This document shows, piece by piece, positions 18,303-27,095 of a DNA stretch of 64,000 nucleotides (position 1 is its first letter; every line of letters begins with the position of its first letter). This DNA is from Saccharopolyspora gloriosae (lineage in GTDB: Bacteria > Actinomycetota > Actinomycetes > Mycobacteriales > Pseudonocardiaceae). Where the stretch lies: the NCBI RefSeq assembly GCF_014203325.1, contig NZ_JACHIV010000001.1:5147501-5211500 (forward strand). Reading direction: 5' to 3'. The position numbers and the translations under genes are program-made. The notes below the pieces were generated by a model that was given only the letters and a program-made list of their open reading frames with translations, was not told the DNA's origin and searched no databases.

Positions 18303-18382
18303 AACCGCTCCAAACCGCGCAGGGACAGCGCCAGCACGAGGAATCCGCCGATCAGCAGCACGGCGCAGGCCAGGTCGGCCAT
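18299..18382 (-). CDS. 27-residue membrane peptide leading the kdp operon
   Basis: This tiny gene starts at ATG 18382, seven bases after an AAGGGGG ribosome site, and ends within the kdpF start as GTGA. The peptide is one hydrophobic helix (CAVLLIGGFLVLALSL) followed by RGLERL. Both the size and the basic tail resemble KdpF itself, which follows immediately. I infer a second KdpF-like peptide or a companion of the pump. Similar short genes before kdpF occur in some other actinomycetes as far as I recall, without assigned function. Confidence 0.75.
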   Translation of the reverse strand: MADLACAVLLIGGFLVLALSLRGLERL

Positions 18383-18779
18383 CGCTGCGCCCCCTTCTCC
18401 GGTGCACCGGGCGCCCCGGTGGCGCCCTCCGGCCACCACTCAAGTCCTGCCGCGGCGGCTCGGACAGGTCTCTGACACCGGTTTGACGCGGGCGGCCGCG
18501 GTCTTGACGCGTCCCTTACGGAACTCCGGCGGAGCGGTTCAGGTTCACCCGTGCGAGTGAGGCAGTGGCGTCTTTCACTCCTCCGGCGGCAGCGGCCGTG
18601 TTACGACCGCGTTACCTGCCCAGATGCCCGCACCGAACACGCACAGCTACGGATTTTCGCCCGTTTTGGCTGGTCTGGGCGTTGTGTCGCCGAAAATCGA
18701 CATCCCGAAATTGGTTTCGTCGATGCAACGAAGTAGTTACCTTGCCTAAGTAAGAACCTTCGCGAAGGGAGCTACGCCC
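18383..18779. other. Divergent promoter region between kdp operon and asnB
   Basis: No gene is supported in these 397 bases. The region should hold the KdpE-controlled kdp promoter (minus) and the asnB promoter (plus). It becomes relatively A/T-rich near 18705-18755. No clear palindromic KdpE site or riboswitch fold was identified by eye. Confidence 0.5.
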
Positions 18780-20615
18780 ATGTGCGGCATCTCCGGCTGG
18801 ATCGACTTCCGCCGAGACCTCACCCGTGAACAGCCCGTCATCGACGCCATGTGCGACACCATGGCCTGCCGCGGGCCGGACGGAGCCGGGACCTGGGTCC
18901 AGCCCCACGCAGCGCTCGGCCACCGCAGGCTCGCGATCATCGACCTGCCCGGCGGCGCGCAGCCCATGGAGGTCGACACCGCCGACGGCAAGGTCGGCAT
19001 GGTCTACAGCGGTGAGGCCTACAACTTCACCGAACTGCGCGACGAACTGCGCCGGCGCGGCCACTCCTTCGACACCGACAGCGACACCGAGGTCGTGCTG
19101 CACGGCTACCTCGAGTGGGGCGCAGGCGTCGCCGAGAAGCTCAACGGCATGTACGCGTTCGCCGTGTGGGACACCCGCACCGACCAGCTGCTGCTGATCC
19201 GGGACCGGATGGGCATCAAGCCGCTGTACTACCAGGAGACCGAGAACGGGATCATGTTCGGCTCCGAGCCGAAGGCCATCCTCGCCAATCCCGAGGTCGA
19301 GAAGGTCGTCGACGCCGACGGGCTGCGCGAGCTGTTCTCCGTGACCAAGTCGCCCGGCAAAGCCATCTGGCAGGGCATGCGCGAAGTCGTGCCCGGCACC
19401 GTGGTCACCTTCGACCGCAACGGCCTGCGCGAGCACACCTACTGGAGCCTCGACGTCGCCGAGCACACCGACGACCAGGAGACCAGCGTCGCGCACGTGC
19501 GCGAGCTGCTCGACGACATCGTGCGCCGCCAGCTCGTCGCCGACGTGCCGCGCTGCCTGCTGCTGTCCGGTGGCCTCGACTCCAGCGCGCTGACCGCGCT
19601 GTCCGCCCAGCAGCTCGCCGAGCAGGGCGAGAAGGTCCGCAGCTTCGCCGTGGACTTCGTCGGGCAGACCGAGAACTTCAAGCCCGACGAGATGCGCGCG
19701 ACGCCCGACGGGCCGTTCGTGCAGGACGTGCACAAGCACGTCGGCTCGCAGCACCAGGACATCGTGCTCGACCCGCAGGCCCTGGCCGACCCCGCCGTGC
19801 GGCGCGCGGCCGTGCAGTCCCGGGACTTCCCGATGGGCCTCGGGGACATGGACAACTCGCTGTACCTGCTGTTCAAGGCCATCCGCGGCCACTCGACCGT
19901 GGCGCTGTCCGGCGAGTCCGCCGACGAGGTCTTCGGCGGCTACAAGTGGTTCCACGACCCGAAGGTGCAGCAGGCCCGCACCTTCCCGTGGCTGGCCGCG
20001 TTCGACACCCAGCAGGCCGCGGGCACCCAGATCCTCGACCCGTCGATCTCCTCGACGCTGGACCTGCCCGGCTACATCTCCTCGGAGTACGAGCAGGCCG
20101 TCGCCGGGATGCCGAAGCTCGACTCGGACAGCCCGTTCGAGGCGAAGATGCGCGAGATCAGCTACCTGCACCTCACCCGCTTCGTCCGGATGCTGCTGGA
20201 CCGCAAGGACCGGATGAGCATGGCCGTGGGCCTGGAGGTCCGGGTGCCGTTCTGCGACCACCGGCTCGTCGAGTACGTGTTCAACGCGCCGTGGTCGCTG
20301 AAGACCTTCGACGGCCGGGAGAAGAGCCTGCTGCGCGGCGCGTCCGCCGACGTGCTGCCGAAATCGGTGGTGGAGCGGGTCAAGAGCCCGTACCCGTCCA
20401 CCCAGGACCCGGCCTACGCCGCCGAGCTGCAGAAGCAGGTCAAGGAGCTCATCGCCAACGGCGACCGCGCAATGGAGCTGCTCAACGCCGACTGGGTGCG
20501 CAAGGCCGCGGACCTCGATCCGTCCGAAGTGGACACCCCCACCCGGAACGTGTTCGAGCGTGCCCTGGACGTCTCGGTGTGGTTCGACCTGCACAACCCG
20601 ACGGTGAAGATCTGA
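18780..20615 (+). CDS. asnB: Asparagine synthase (glutamine-hydrolysing)
   Basis: This 611-residue cytosolic enzyme makes asparagine from aspartate, glutamine and ATP. The N-terminal class II glutaminase domain begins MCGISGW, with Cys2 the nucleophile after Met removal, and contains the RGPDGAG block. The synthetase domain begins around residue 235 and carries the ATP pyrophosphatase loop LLSGGLDSSALT and SGESADEVFGGY. The ATG has GAAGGGAGCT upstream, a good ribosome site. It is a single-gene unit followed by a hairpin at 20641-20674, ending convergently with an MFS gene. Confidence 0.95.
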   Translation: MCGISGWIDFRRDLTREQPVIDAMCDTMACRGPDGAGTWVQPHAALGHRRLAIIDLPGGAQPMEVDTADGKVGMVYSGEAYNFTELRDELRRRGHSFDTDSDTEVVLHGYLEWGAGVAEKLNGMYAFAVWDTRTDQLLLIRDRMGIKPLYYQETENGIMFGSEPKAILANPEVEKVVDADGLRELFSVTKSPGKAIWQGMREVVPGTVVTFDRNGLREHTYWSLDVAEHTDDQETSVAHVRELLDDIVRRQLVADVPRCLLLSGGLDSSALTALSAQQLAEQGEKVRSFAVDFVGQTENFKPDEMRATPDGPFVQDVHKHVGSQHQDIVLDPQALADPAVRRAAVQSRDFPMGLGDMDNSLYLLFKAIRGHSTVALSGESADEVFGGYKWFHDPKVQQARTFPWLAAFDTQQAAGTQILDPSISSTLDLPGYISSEYEQAVAGMPKLDSDSPFEAKMREISYLHLTRFVRMLLDRKDRMSMAVGLEVRVPFCDHRLVEYVFNAPWSLKTFDGREKSLLRGASADVLPKSVVERVKSPYPSTQDPAYAAELQKQVKELIANGDRAMELLNADWVRKAADLDPSEVDTPTRNVFERALDVSVWFDLHNPTVKI

Positions 20616-20640
20616 CCACCCCCGCCACGGGTTGAGTCAA

Positions 20641-20674
20641 CGGACCGTTCGTCCAACGCTGGGCGAACGGTCCG
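20641..20674. terminator. Hairpin between asnB and convergent MFS gene
   Basis: The arms CGGACCGTTCG (20641-20651) and CGAACGGTCCG (20664-20674) pair perfectly over 11 bases with a 12-base loop. The right arm overlaps another palindrome, CGAACGG-t-CCGTTCG. The same 11-mer occurs again at 20761-20771, just before the end of the MFS gene. It is a likely bidirectional terminator without a U-run. Confidence 0.65.
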
Positions 20675-20777
20675 TTCGTCGCCACCGGCGAGTGCCGACG
20701 CCCGCGAGCGGGTGGCCTCCGGGCTCGACGCGCGGGACCGGACCGCCCGATCACGTCGGTCGAACGGTCCGCTCACC

Positions 20778-22001
20778 TCACCCGGCGCGGGGGCCCGGCG
20801 GGAATCCGTGGCGGCGGGCGAGCAAGGCGGCGCCCCCGGCGAGAGCCGCGAGCACGACCGCCGCCCACGGGAACGCGACGGGCCCCGGAGTCGCCAGCAG
20901 CACCGCGCCGACGGCGCCGCCGCCGAAGATGGCCATGTTGAACACCACGGTGAGCAACGCCTGCGCGAGGTCGATCTCGCTGCCCGCCGCATCGGCCGAG
21001 GCGGTCTGCACCTGGACGGAGGAACCGCCGAAGGCCACGCCCCAGAGCACCGTCGCGAGGTAGAACAACGGCGGCACGTCGCCCCACAGCCCGAACAGCA
21101 CGCCGGCGAGGCCGAACACGGCCACGCTGCCCAGCACCAGCCGACGCAGCGAACGGTCGATCGCCCGGCCGGTGAACCAGATCCCCCCGAGCGCGGAGAG
21201 CCCGAACAGCAGCAGCACGAGATCCACCCGGCCCGGAACTCGCACGTAGGCGAGGTACGGGGCGATGTAGGTGTAGAGGATGTTGTGGGCGAGCATCCAG
21301 GTGAACACGACCAGCAGCACCGGCGCGATACCCGGGATGCGCAGCACTTGGAGCACCGGCGTGCGCCGCGGCCCGGATGTGCCGGGCCGGTCCGGCACCG
21401 CGGCCAGCACCCATCCGATCAGCGCCATCGAGATCACCGACAGCCCGGCGAACGTCGATCGCCAGCCCACCAGCGCCCCGGCGAAACTGCCCAGCGGCGT
21501 GCCGATCGACAGGGCGACCGGCGTACCGACCATCGCGACGGCGAGTGCGGTGCCCGCCCTGGAGATCGGCACGATCGCCCGCGTGTAACCGGAGATCATC
21601 CCCCACAGGAGCCCGGAGAACGCGCCGGCGACGAAGCGGGCCGCCATTGCGACGGCGTAATCCCCGGCAAGCGCGGTGACGGTGTTCGCGACCAGGAATC
21701 CGGCGATCCCGCTCAGCAGCAGCGGTTTGCGCCGGACCGGGGCCGTGAGCCGGATGGCCGGGACGGCCGCGAGGACGGTGCCGAGCGCGTAGACGCTGAC
21801 GAGCTGCCCGGCCGAGGCTTCGCTGACGTCGAGTCCCGCGGCCAGTTGCGGCAGCAGTCCGGCCGGAGCGGTCTCGGTCATGATGATCACGAATCCGGTC
21901 AGCGCCATCGCCAGCAGCGCCGACCACGGCAGCCGTCCGCCGCCGTCCCCCTTTCGCTCGTGCCCCGCCGGTTCGCTCACATCAACTTCTGGATTGGTCA
22001 C
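20778..22001 (-). CDS. MFS efflux transporter (drug or sugar exporter type)
   Basis: This 407-residue protein has about twelve hydrophobic segments. The first segment, FVIIMTETAPAGLLPQLAAGL followed by SEASAGQLVSVYALG, is typical of the DHA1-like exporters grouped with AraJ and CmlR. Substrate is unknown. A GTG at 22001 is the best available start, but its ribosome site is weak. It is divergent from a TetR-type regulator with an 83-base gap containing palindromes, the usual layout of a regulator controlling its efflux pump. Confidence 0.85.
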   Translation of the reverse strand: MTNPEVDVSEPAGHERKGDGGGRLPWSALLAMALTGFVIIMTETAPAGLLPQLAAGLDVSEASAGQLVSVYALGTVLAAVPAIRLTAPVRRKPLLLSGIAGFLVANTVTALAGDYAVAMAARFVAGAFSGLLWGMISGYTRAIVPISRAGTALAVAMVGTPVALSIGTPLGSFAGALVGWRSTFAGLSVISMALIGWVLAAVPDRPGTSGPRRTPVLQVLRIPGIAPVLLVVFTWMLAHNILYTYIAPYLAYVRVPGRVDLVLLLFGLSALGGIWFTGRAIDRSLRRLVLGSVAVFGLAGVLFGLWGDVPPLFYLATVLWGVAFGGSSVQVQTASADAAGSEIDLAQALLTVVFNMAIFGGGAVGAVLLATPGPVAFPWAAVVLAALAGGAALLARRHGFPPGPRAG

Positions 22002-22009
22002 TCCACAAG

Positions 22010-22056
22010 TATGTGCGAACGGGTGATGACGTTGTCAACGAATTCTGGAACACATA
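22010..22056. promoter_or_regulatory. Candidate TetR operator in divergent MFS-tetR promoter
   Basis: The 83-base gap holds the palindrome CGTTG-t-CAACG (22030-22040), centred inside a wider inverted pair TATGTG (22010-22015) and CACATA (22051-22056). TetR proteins typically bind such symmetric sites over the promoters they repress. The assignment to the adjacent regulator is inferred from position only. Confidence 0.45.
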
Positions 22057-22084
22057 GTCTTGAAGTGTTCGGGAAGGAGCGGGC

Positions 22085-22699
22085 ATGGCACGCACGGGGC
22101 GTCCGCGCGAATTCGATCGCGATGCAGCGCTGCAGGCCGCACTGCGGCTGTTCTGGGAACACGGCTACGAAGCGACCAGCCTGGCGCAACTGCGGACCGC
22201 GCTGGGAATCTCCTCGGCCAGCTTCTACGCCGCCTTCGGTTCCAAAGAAGCGCTGTTCGAAGAGGTCGTCCAGACCTACATGGCCTCGTTCGGCCGGGTC
22301 ACGGACGCCGTCGGACGGGAGGACCTGCCGCCGCGGGACGCCGTCGAGCAGGTCCTGCGCGCCTCTGCCCGGACCCAGGCCGACCCCACCCACCCGGCGG
22401 GCTGCCTGCTCGTCCTCGCCGCAACCGTCGGCTCCGCCGATCACGGAACCGTCCGAGCCTTGCTGACCGAGCGCCGGGCGGTGGTGCGGCGCAACGTCGC
22501 GGCCTGCGTGCGACGGGCGGTCGCAACAGGCGAACTCGACGCCGAGACGGACCCGGAGAACCTGGCCGTGGTGTTCACCTCGTTCATGTACGGCCTGTCG
22601 ATCGAAAGCCGCGACGGCGCGACCCCGGAAAGCCTGGACGCGGCGATCACCCACCTGATGAAGGTGTGGGACGACGCCCGCTCCGAACCGGCGTCCTGA
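22085..22699 (+). CDS. TetR family transcriptional regulator
   Basis: This 204-residue protein has an N-terminal helix-turn-helix (about 10-60: FDRDAALQAALRLFWEHGYEATSLAQL, then LGISSASFYAAFGSKEALF) and an all-helical ligand-binding part. The GRPREFD start and the HPAGCLLVLAA motif place it near the group with the TetR C-terminal domain seen in YcdC/AcrR-like regulators. It probably represses the divergent MFS gene until a ligand binds. GGGAAGGAGC upstream of the ATG is a good ribosome site. Confidence 0.9.
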   Translation: MARTGRPREFDRDAALQAALRLFWEHGYEATSLAQLRTALGISSASFYAAFGSKEALFEEVVQTYMASFGRVTDAVGREDLPPRDAVEQVLRASARTQADPTHPAGCLLVLAATVGSADHGTVRALLTERRAVVRRNVAACVRRAVATGELDAETDPENLAVVFTSFMYGLSIESRDGATPESLDAAITHLMKVWDDARSEPAS

Positions 22700-22713
22700 A
22701 GCCGCCGGACCCG

Positions 22714-24159
22714 TCAGCTCAGCGGGATGAGGAGGCGGAAGGTGGAGCCTCCCGCCGGGTTCGCGGTGAGTTCGACGCGGCCGTTGTGGGCCTCGGCGAT
22801 GGCGGCGGTGATCGCCAGGCCCAGGCCGGTGCCGCCCTCGGAGCGCTCGCGGCCGTCGTCGACGCGGTAGAACCGGTCGAAGATCCGGCGCGCGTGCTCC
22901 GGCGGGATGCCCGGACCGCCGTCGCTGAGCGAGACCACGCCCATCGGCGTGCCCGGCTCGATCGCGGCACCCGCCGCGAACACGTCGTCGCGCGCCGCCC
23001 CGTGCTCCACCTCCACCCGCACCGGGGCGCCCGGAGTCGTGTGCACCAGCGCGTTCGTCATCAGGTTCGTGAGCACCTGCCGCAGTCGCGGCCCGTCGCC
23101 GAGCACCCGCACCGACCGCCGCGGCACCACCAGCTCGATCTCGCGGCCGGTGTCGCGCACCCGCGCGTCCCCCGCGACGTCCCGCGCCAGCGGCACCAGG
23201 TCCAGGTCCACCAGGTCGATCGTGCGCTCCCGGTCCAACCGGGCCAGCAGCAGCAGGTCCTCCACCAGGTCGCCCATCCGGACCGCTTCGCTCTCGATGC
23301 GCGACATCATCAGCCGCACGTCCTGCTCGCCCGGCGACTCGCTGCGCCGGTACAGCTCGGCGAAACCCCGGATCGAGGTCAGCGGCGTGCGCAGCTCGTG
23401 CGAGGCGTCCGCGACGAACCGGCGCAACCGGTGCTCGGACTGCTCGCTCTGCTGCAACGCCGCCACCAGCCTGCCCAGCATGGTGTTCAGCGCCGCGCCG
23501 AGCCTGCCCGTCTCGGTGCTCGGGTCCTGGTCGGCGATGCGGCGGTCCAGTTCGCCGGTGGCGATGGCGTGCGCGGTGTGCTCGATGCGGGTCAGCGGCC
23601 GCAACCCCAGCCGCACCGTCACCATCGACACCACCGCCAGCACCGCCACCACGATCGCGCCGACCACCAGCTCGATGATCAGCAGCCATTGCAGCGTCAG
23701 GTCCACGTCACCGGTCGACAGCGCCAGCGACACGCTCTCCCCGTCGGACCTGGTCTCGGTGAGCACGCGCCAATCCGCGCCGCCGGAACCGTCGGGCACC
23801 GTGATGACCCGGCCCTCCGGACCGGGGTGGCGCAGCATCGGCTTGCCCGGGTCGGTCTCCGTCGGCCCGATCACCTTCCACAGCTCGCCGTCCGCGGTGA
23901 AGAACAACGCGCGGAAGTCCGTGGGCAGGTTCGGGCCGCGACCCGGTTTCTCGTCGGGCATCGGCGGCGGGTGCCGATCGTCCACCCATGGCCGGGACAT
24001 CTCGTGCAACCGCCCGTCGAGCTTGTCCATCAACGAGTTCCGCAGCAGCAGCTGGCTCGCGAAACCCATCGCGACCAGCCCCGCCACGGTGGCGCCGATC
24101 AGCACCAGCAGCAGCCTGCCGCGCAACGTGCGGGCGAACCGCCGCATCCCGGTCAGCAT
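22714..24159 (-). CDS. Sensor histidine kinase with HAMP domain
   Basis: This 481-residue membrane kinase has two hydrophobic helices (about 14-36 and 155-180) flanking an extracytoplasmic sensor region. A HAMP linker, the HisKA box with DASHELRTPLTSIRGF (phospho-acceptor His) and an ATPase domain with DGGPGIPPEHARRIF and GGTGLGLAI follow. It shares a 7-base overlap with the upstream response regulator, its evident partner. The architecture resembles TrcS/PrrB-like kinases. The signal is unknown. An upstream in-frame extension lies inside the regulator gene and is not coding. Confidence 0.92.
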   Translation of the reverse strand: MLTGMRRFARTLRGRLLLVLIGATVAGLVAMGFASQLLLRNSLMDKLDGRLHEMSRPWVDDRHPPPMPDEKPGRGPNLPTDFRALFFTADGELWKVIGPTETDPGKPMLRHPGPEGRVITVPDGSGGADWRVLTETRSDGESVSLALSTGDVDLTLQWLLIIELVVGAIVVAVLAVVSMVTVRLGLRPLTRIEHTAHAIATGELDRRIADQDPSTETGRLGAALNTMLGRLVAALQQSEQSEHRLRRFVADASHELRTPLTSIRGFAELYRRSESPGEQDVRLMMSRIESEAVRMGDLVEDLLLLARLDRERTIDLVDLDLVPLARDVAGDARVRDTGREIELVVPRRSVRVLGDGPRLRQVLTNLMTNALVHTTPGAPVRVEVEHGAARDDVFAAGAAIEPGTPMGVVSLSDGGPGIPPEHARRIFDRFYRVDDGRERSEGGTGLGLAITAAIAEAHNGRVELTANPAGGSTFRLLIPLS

Positions 24160-24896
24160 CGGGCGCGCTCCTCCGGCGGGATGCGCAGCACGTAACCGAC
24201 CCCGCGGATGGTGTGGATCAGCGCGGGCGAGGTGAAGTCGACCTTGCGGCGCAGGTAGCTGATGTAGGACTCGACGATGCGGCTGTCCCCGCCGAACTCG
24301 TAGTTCCACACGCGGTCGAGGATCTGGCCCTTGCTGACCACCTTCTCCGCGTTGATCAGCAGGTAGCGCAGCAGCTTGAACTCCGTCGGCGACAGGTTCA
24401 CCAGCCGCCCGTCCCGGCGCACCTCGTAGGTCTCCTCGTCGAGCTCCAGGTCCTGGTAGCGCAGCCGCGAATCCGGCTCGGCGACCTGCGCGGGCTGGGC
24501 GCGGCGCAGGATCGCGCGCAGCCGCAGCACCACCTCGTCCAGGCTGAACGGTTTCGTCACGTAGTCGTCGCCGCCCGCGGTGAGCCCGGCGATGCGGTCC
24601 TCCACGGCGTCGCGCGCCGTCAGGAACAGCACCGGCACGGCGTCACCGCCGTCGCGCAGCCGCCGGGCCACGGTGAACCCGTCCTGGTCCGGCAGCATCA
24701 CGTCCAGCACCACGATGTGCGGGCGGAAGTCGCCGGCCGCGCGCAACGCCTCGGCCCCGCTCGCGGCGCCGCGCACCTCGAAACCGCTCAGCCGCAGCGC
24801 GGCGGTGAGCAGCTCCAGGATGTTGGGTTCGTCATCGACGACCAGTACCCGCGCCGACGGCGCCTTCGCATCAACCACCGGACCAGGATCTCTCAC
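24153..24896 (-). CDS. OmpR-type response regulator
   Basis: This 247-residue regulator has a receiver domain with VVDDEPNILELL and phospho-acceptor Asp65 in VVLDVMLPDQDGF, and a winged-helix domain from about 150 with SPTEFKLLRYLL and SYISYLRRKVD. It starts at GTG 24896. It is co-translated with the downstream kinase. The GT39 glycosyltransferase gene downstream of its promoter side is transcribed in the same direction, so a shared regulon with cell-surface glycosylation is possible but unproven. Confidence 0.92.
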   Translation of the reverse strand: MRDPGPVVDAKAPSARVLVVDDEPNILELLTAALRLSGFEVRGAASGAEALRAAGDFRPHIVVLDVMLPDQDGFTVARRLRDGGDAVPVLFLTARDAVEDRIAGLTAGGDDYVTKPFSLDEVVLRLRAILRRAQPAQVAEPDSRLRYQDLELDEETYEVRRDGRLVNLSPTEFKLLRYLLINAEKVVSKGQILDRVWNYEFGGDSRIVESYISYLRRKVDFTSPALIHTIRGVGYVLRIPPEERARC

Positions 24897-24929
24897 TCAT
24901 CTGGGGACTCGCTGAACAGATGCTGGGAA

Positions 24930-24963
24930 CCCGGTGGGACGGGGAATCCCCGGTCCCACCGGG
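24930..24963 (-). terminator. Terminator hairpin after the GT39 gene
   Basis: The arms CCCGGTGGGAC (24930-24940) and GTCCCACCGGG (24953-24963) pair perfectly and enclose an inner GGGG-aat-CCCC hairpin. It lies just downstream of the glycosyltransferase stop and ahead of the response regulator gene. Confidence 0.7.
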
Positions 24964-24971
24964 CAGGGACG

Positions 24972-27095
24972 TCAGCCCCGGCAGTCGTAGAGGCCTTCTG
25001 AGGTGCCGCCCTCGCCTTGTTCGGCGGCGGCTTCCTCGCCCCCGTAGGCGGCCGGGTCGACCAGGGCGCAGTGCTGCCGCACCCACTCCTGCCGCTCGCT
25101 CGCGGCGCCGCCCTGACCGCCGGGCATGCCCTGCGGCCGGCCGTCCCCGGCCTGGTCGCCCTCGTTCTGGCCGCCGGGAGCCCGCCCCGGGCCGCCCCCG
25201 CCGGGACCACCCCGGCCACCGAGCTGCACGAAGCCGAGTTCGCCCTGCTGCCGCCACTGCTCCAGCAGCTCCACCGACGGCGCGTCGTCGCTGCCCATGA
25301 AGCCGCCCATGCCGATCACCCGGAGATCGCTGTTGATGATGTAGGAGCCCGCGCCCATCGCGCCGCCCTCGACCGCCAGCGGGATCTCCCGATCACCGGC
25401 GCCGCCGGTGACGTAGGCCAGCAAGGACCGCTGCTGGTCGCTGAGCGATTCCCCGCCCATGCCACCGGGCATCCCGCCCTGCGGCCGGGCGCCGCGACCG
25501 TCCCGGTCCTGCTGATCCGGCCGATCGCCACCGCCCTGACCGGGCATCCCGGGCGGGCCGCCGCCACCGGGACCGCCCATCCCGGTGGACGGCCCGGCCG
25601 TCGGGTTGGCGCCGCCCATGCCGCCGGTGGATCCGGCGAACGCCGTTGCCGCCGACCACGTGCTCGGCACCGCCAGCAGCGCCGCCAGCGACAGCGCCAG
25701 CGCGACCGCGCCCAGCCGCGCCTTCCGGCGGCCCAGCAGCAGCGCGAGCACCGCGGCGACGCCCAGGCCGATCGCGAGGTACCCGGCCCAGCCGTTCCAG
25801 TCCGGGTCGCGGAACACCAGCACCGCCGCCCACCCCACGGTGATCACCACACCGAGCGGCAGCAGCACCCAAGCCGCGCCCTCCGGCCGCCGGTAGGCCG
25901 CCCAGAACCGGACGAGCCCGGCACCGGCCACCGCGCCGACCGCCGGGGCCAGCATCGTCGTGTAGTACGGGTGCATCGTGCCCTGGGCGAAGCTGAACAT
26001 GAGCCAGATGAAGCCCAGCCAGCCGCCCCACAGCACCCAGCCGGCCGCGCGGAACCGATCGCCCGGCTCGCCCGCACGCCGCCGCAGCACCGCGCCACCG
26101 GCGACCGCGACCAGGACCAGCAGGCACAACGGCAGCAACCAGCTGATCTGGCCCGCGAGCTGCTCGTTGGCGAAGCGCAGCACACCGGACTCACCGGAGA
26201 AACCACCGCCACCACCGGGACCACCGCCGCCTGGGCCGCCACCGCCGCCGTTGCCCTCGCCGCCGAGGATCCGCCCGAACCCGTTGTAGCCGAAGATCAG
26301 ATCCCAGGCCGAGCCGTCCTCGCTGCCCCCGACGTAGGGCTTCGGCGACGGCCACAGCATCGTCACCGCGACCCACCAGAACGACGTGACCAGCACCGTC
26401 ACCGCCGCCACGGCCAGGTCGACCGCCTTGCGCGCCCAGGACGCCTCGCGCCCCACCAGGTACACCGCGATGAACACCGGCAGCAGCATCCACGCCTGCA
26501 GCATCTTCGTGAGGAAGCCGCAGCCGATCAGCGCGGCCGACAGCACCAGCCACCAGGTCGCCCGCGACGAGCGCTCGGCCCGCAGTGCGCGGGTCAGCGC
26601 GTACGCGGCGGCCACCACCAGCAGCACCAGCAGCGTGTCCGGGTTGTTGTCCCGGTTGATCGCCACCGTGATCGGCGTCAGCGCCAGCACCAGCGCCGCG
26701 AGCAGCGCCGCGTGCTCCCCCGCCCATCGGCGCACCGTGCGGTGCAGCAGGAACACTCCCGCCACGCCCAGCACGGCCTGCGGGAGCAACACGGCGAACT
26801 TGTTGTAGCCGAACACCTGCACCGAGATGACCTGGACCCACAGCGCCATCGGCGGCTTGTCCACCGTGACGACGCCCGCCGGGTCGAACGCGCCGAACAG
26901 GAAGTTCTCGAAGCTCTGCGACATCGACTTGACCGCCGCCGAGTAGTACGTGTTGCCCCAGGAGTCCCCGATCCCCCAGGCGTAGAGGACGGCCGAGAGC
27001 AAGCAGATCGCCGCGAGCGCGAACGGTTGCCACCGGCTCCGGGCGGGTGCGTCGGCGGCGTCCGATCGAGGCGCGCCGAGAGCGACCGTGGTCAT
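24972..27095 (-). CDS. GT39/ArnT-like membrane mannosyltransferase
   Basis: This 707-residue multi-pass protein probably transfers a sugar from a polyprenyl phosphate donor to extracytoplasmic acceptors. The N-terminal part shows the family signature NTYYSAAVKSMSQSFENFL and VDKPPMALWVQ, with an acidic residue in the first loop expected for GT-C enzymes, and about ten hydrophobic segments follow. Two Gly-rich stretches (about 285-310 and 525-590) interrupt it. The C-terminal domain ends VRQHCALVDPAAYGG...LYDC, as in YkcA/B-like mannosyltransferases. Its ATG overlaps the upstream GT2 stop as ATGA, pairing donor synthesis with transfer. Confidence 0.85.
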   Translation of the reverse strand: MTTVALGAPRSDAADAPARSRWQPFALAAICLLSAVLYAWGIGDSWGNTYYSAAVKSMSQSFENFLFGAFDPAGVVTVDKPPMALWVQVISVQVFGYNKFAVLLPQAVLGVAGVFLLHRTVRRWAGEHAALLAALVLALTPITVAINRDNNPDTLLVLLVVAAAYALTRALRAERSSRATWWLVLSAALIGCGFLTKMLQAWMLLPVFIAVYLVGREASWARKAVDLAVAAVTVLVTSFWWVAVTMLWPSPKPYVGGSEDGSAWDLIFGYNGFGRILGGEGNGGGGGPGGGGPGGGGGFSGESGVLRFANEQLAGQISWLLPLCLLVLVAVAGGAVLRRRAGEPGDRFRAAGWVLWGGWLGFIWLMFSFAQGTMHPYYTTMLAPAVGAVAGAGLVRFWAAYRRPEGAAWVLLPLGVVITVGWAAVLVFRDPDWNGWAGYLAIGLGVAAVLALLLGRRKARLGAVALALSLAALLAVPSTWSAATAFAGSTGGMGGANPTAGPSTGMGGPGGGGPPGMPGQGGGDRPDQQDRDGRGARPQGGMPGGMGGESLSDQQRSLLAYVTGGAGDREIPLAVEGGAMGAGSYIINSDLRVIGMGGFMGSDDAPSVELLEQWRQQGELGFVQLGGRGGPGGGGPGRAPGGQNEGDQAGDGRPQGMPGGQGGAASERQEWVRQHCALVDPAAYGGEEAAAEQGEGGTSEGLYDCRG

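Noticed and set aside
18731-18752. Possible DtxR/IdeR iron box before asnB (GTTACCTTGCCTAAGTAA)
   Set aside because: Only one half resembles the consensus TTAGGTTAGCCTAACCTAA; too many mismatches and no iron-related gene nearby.
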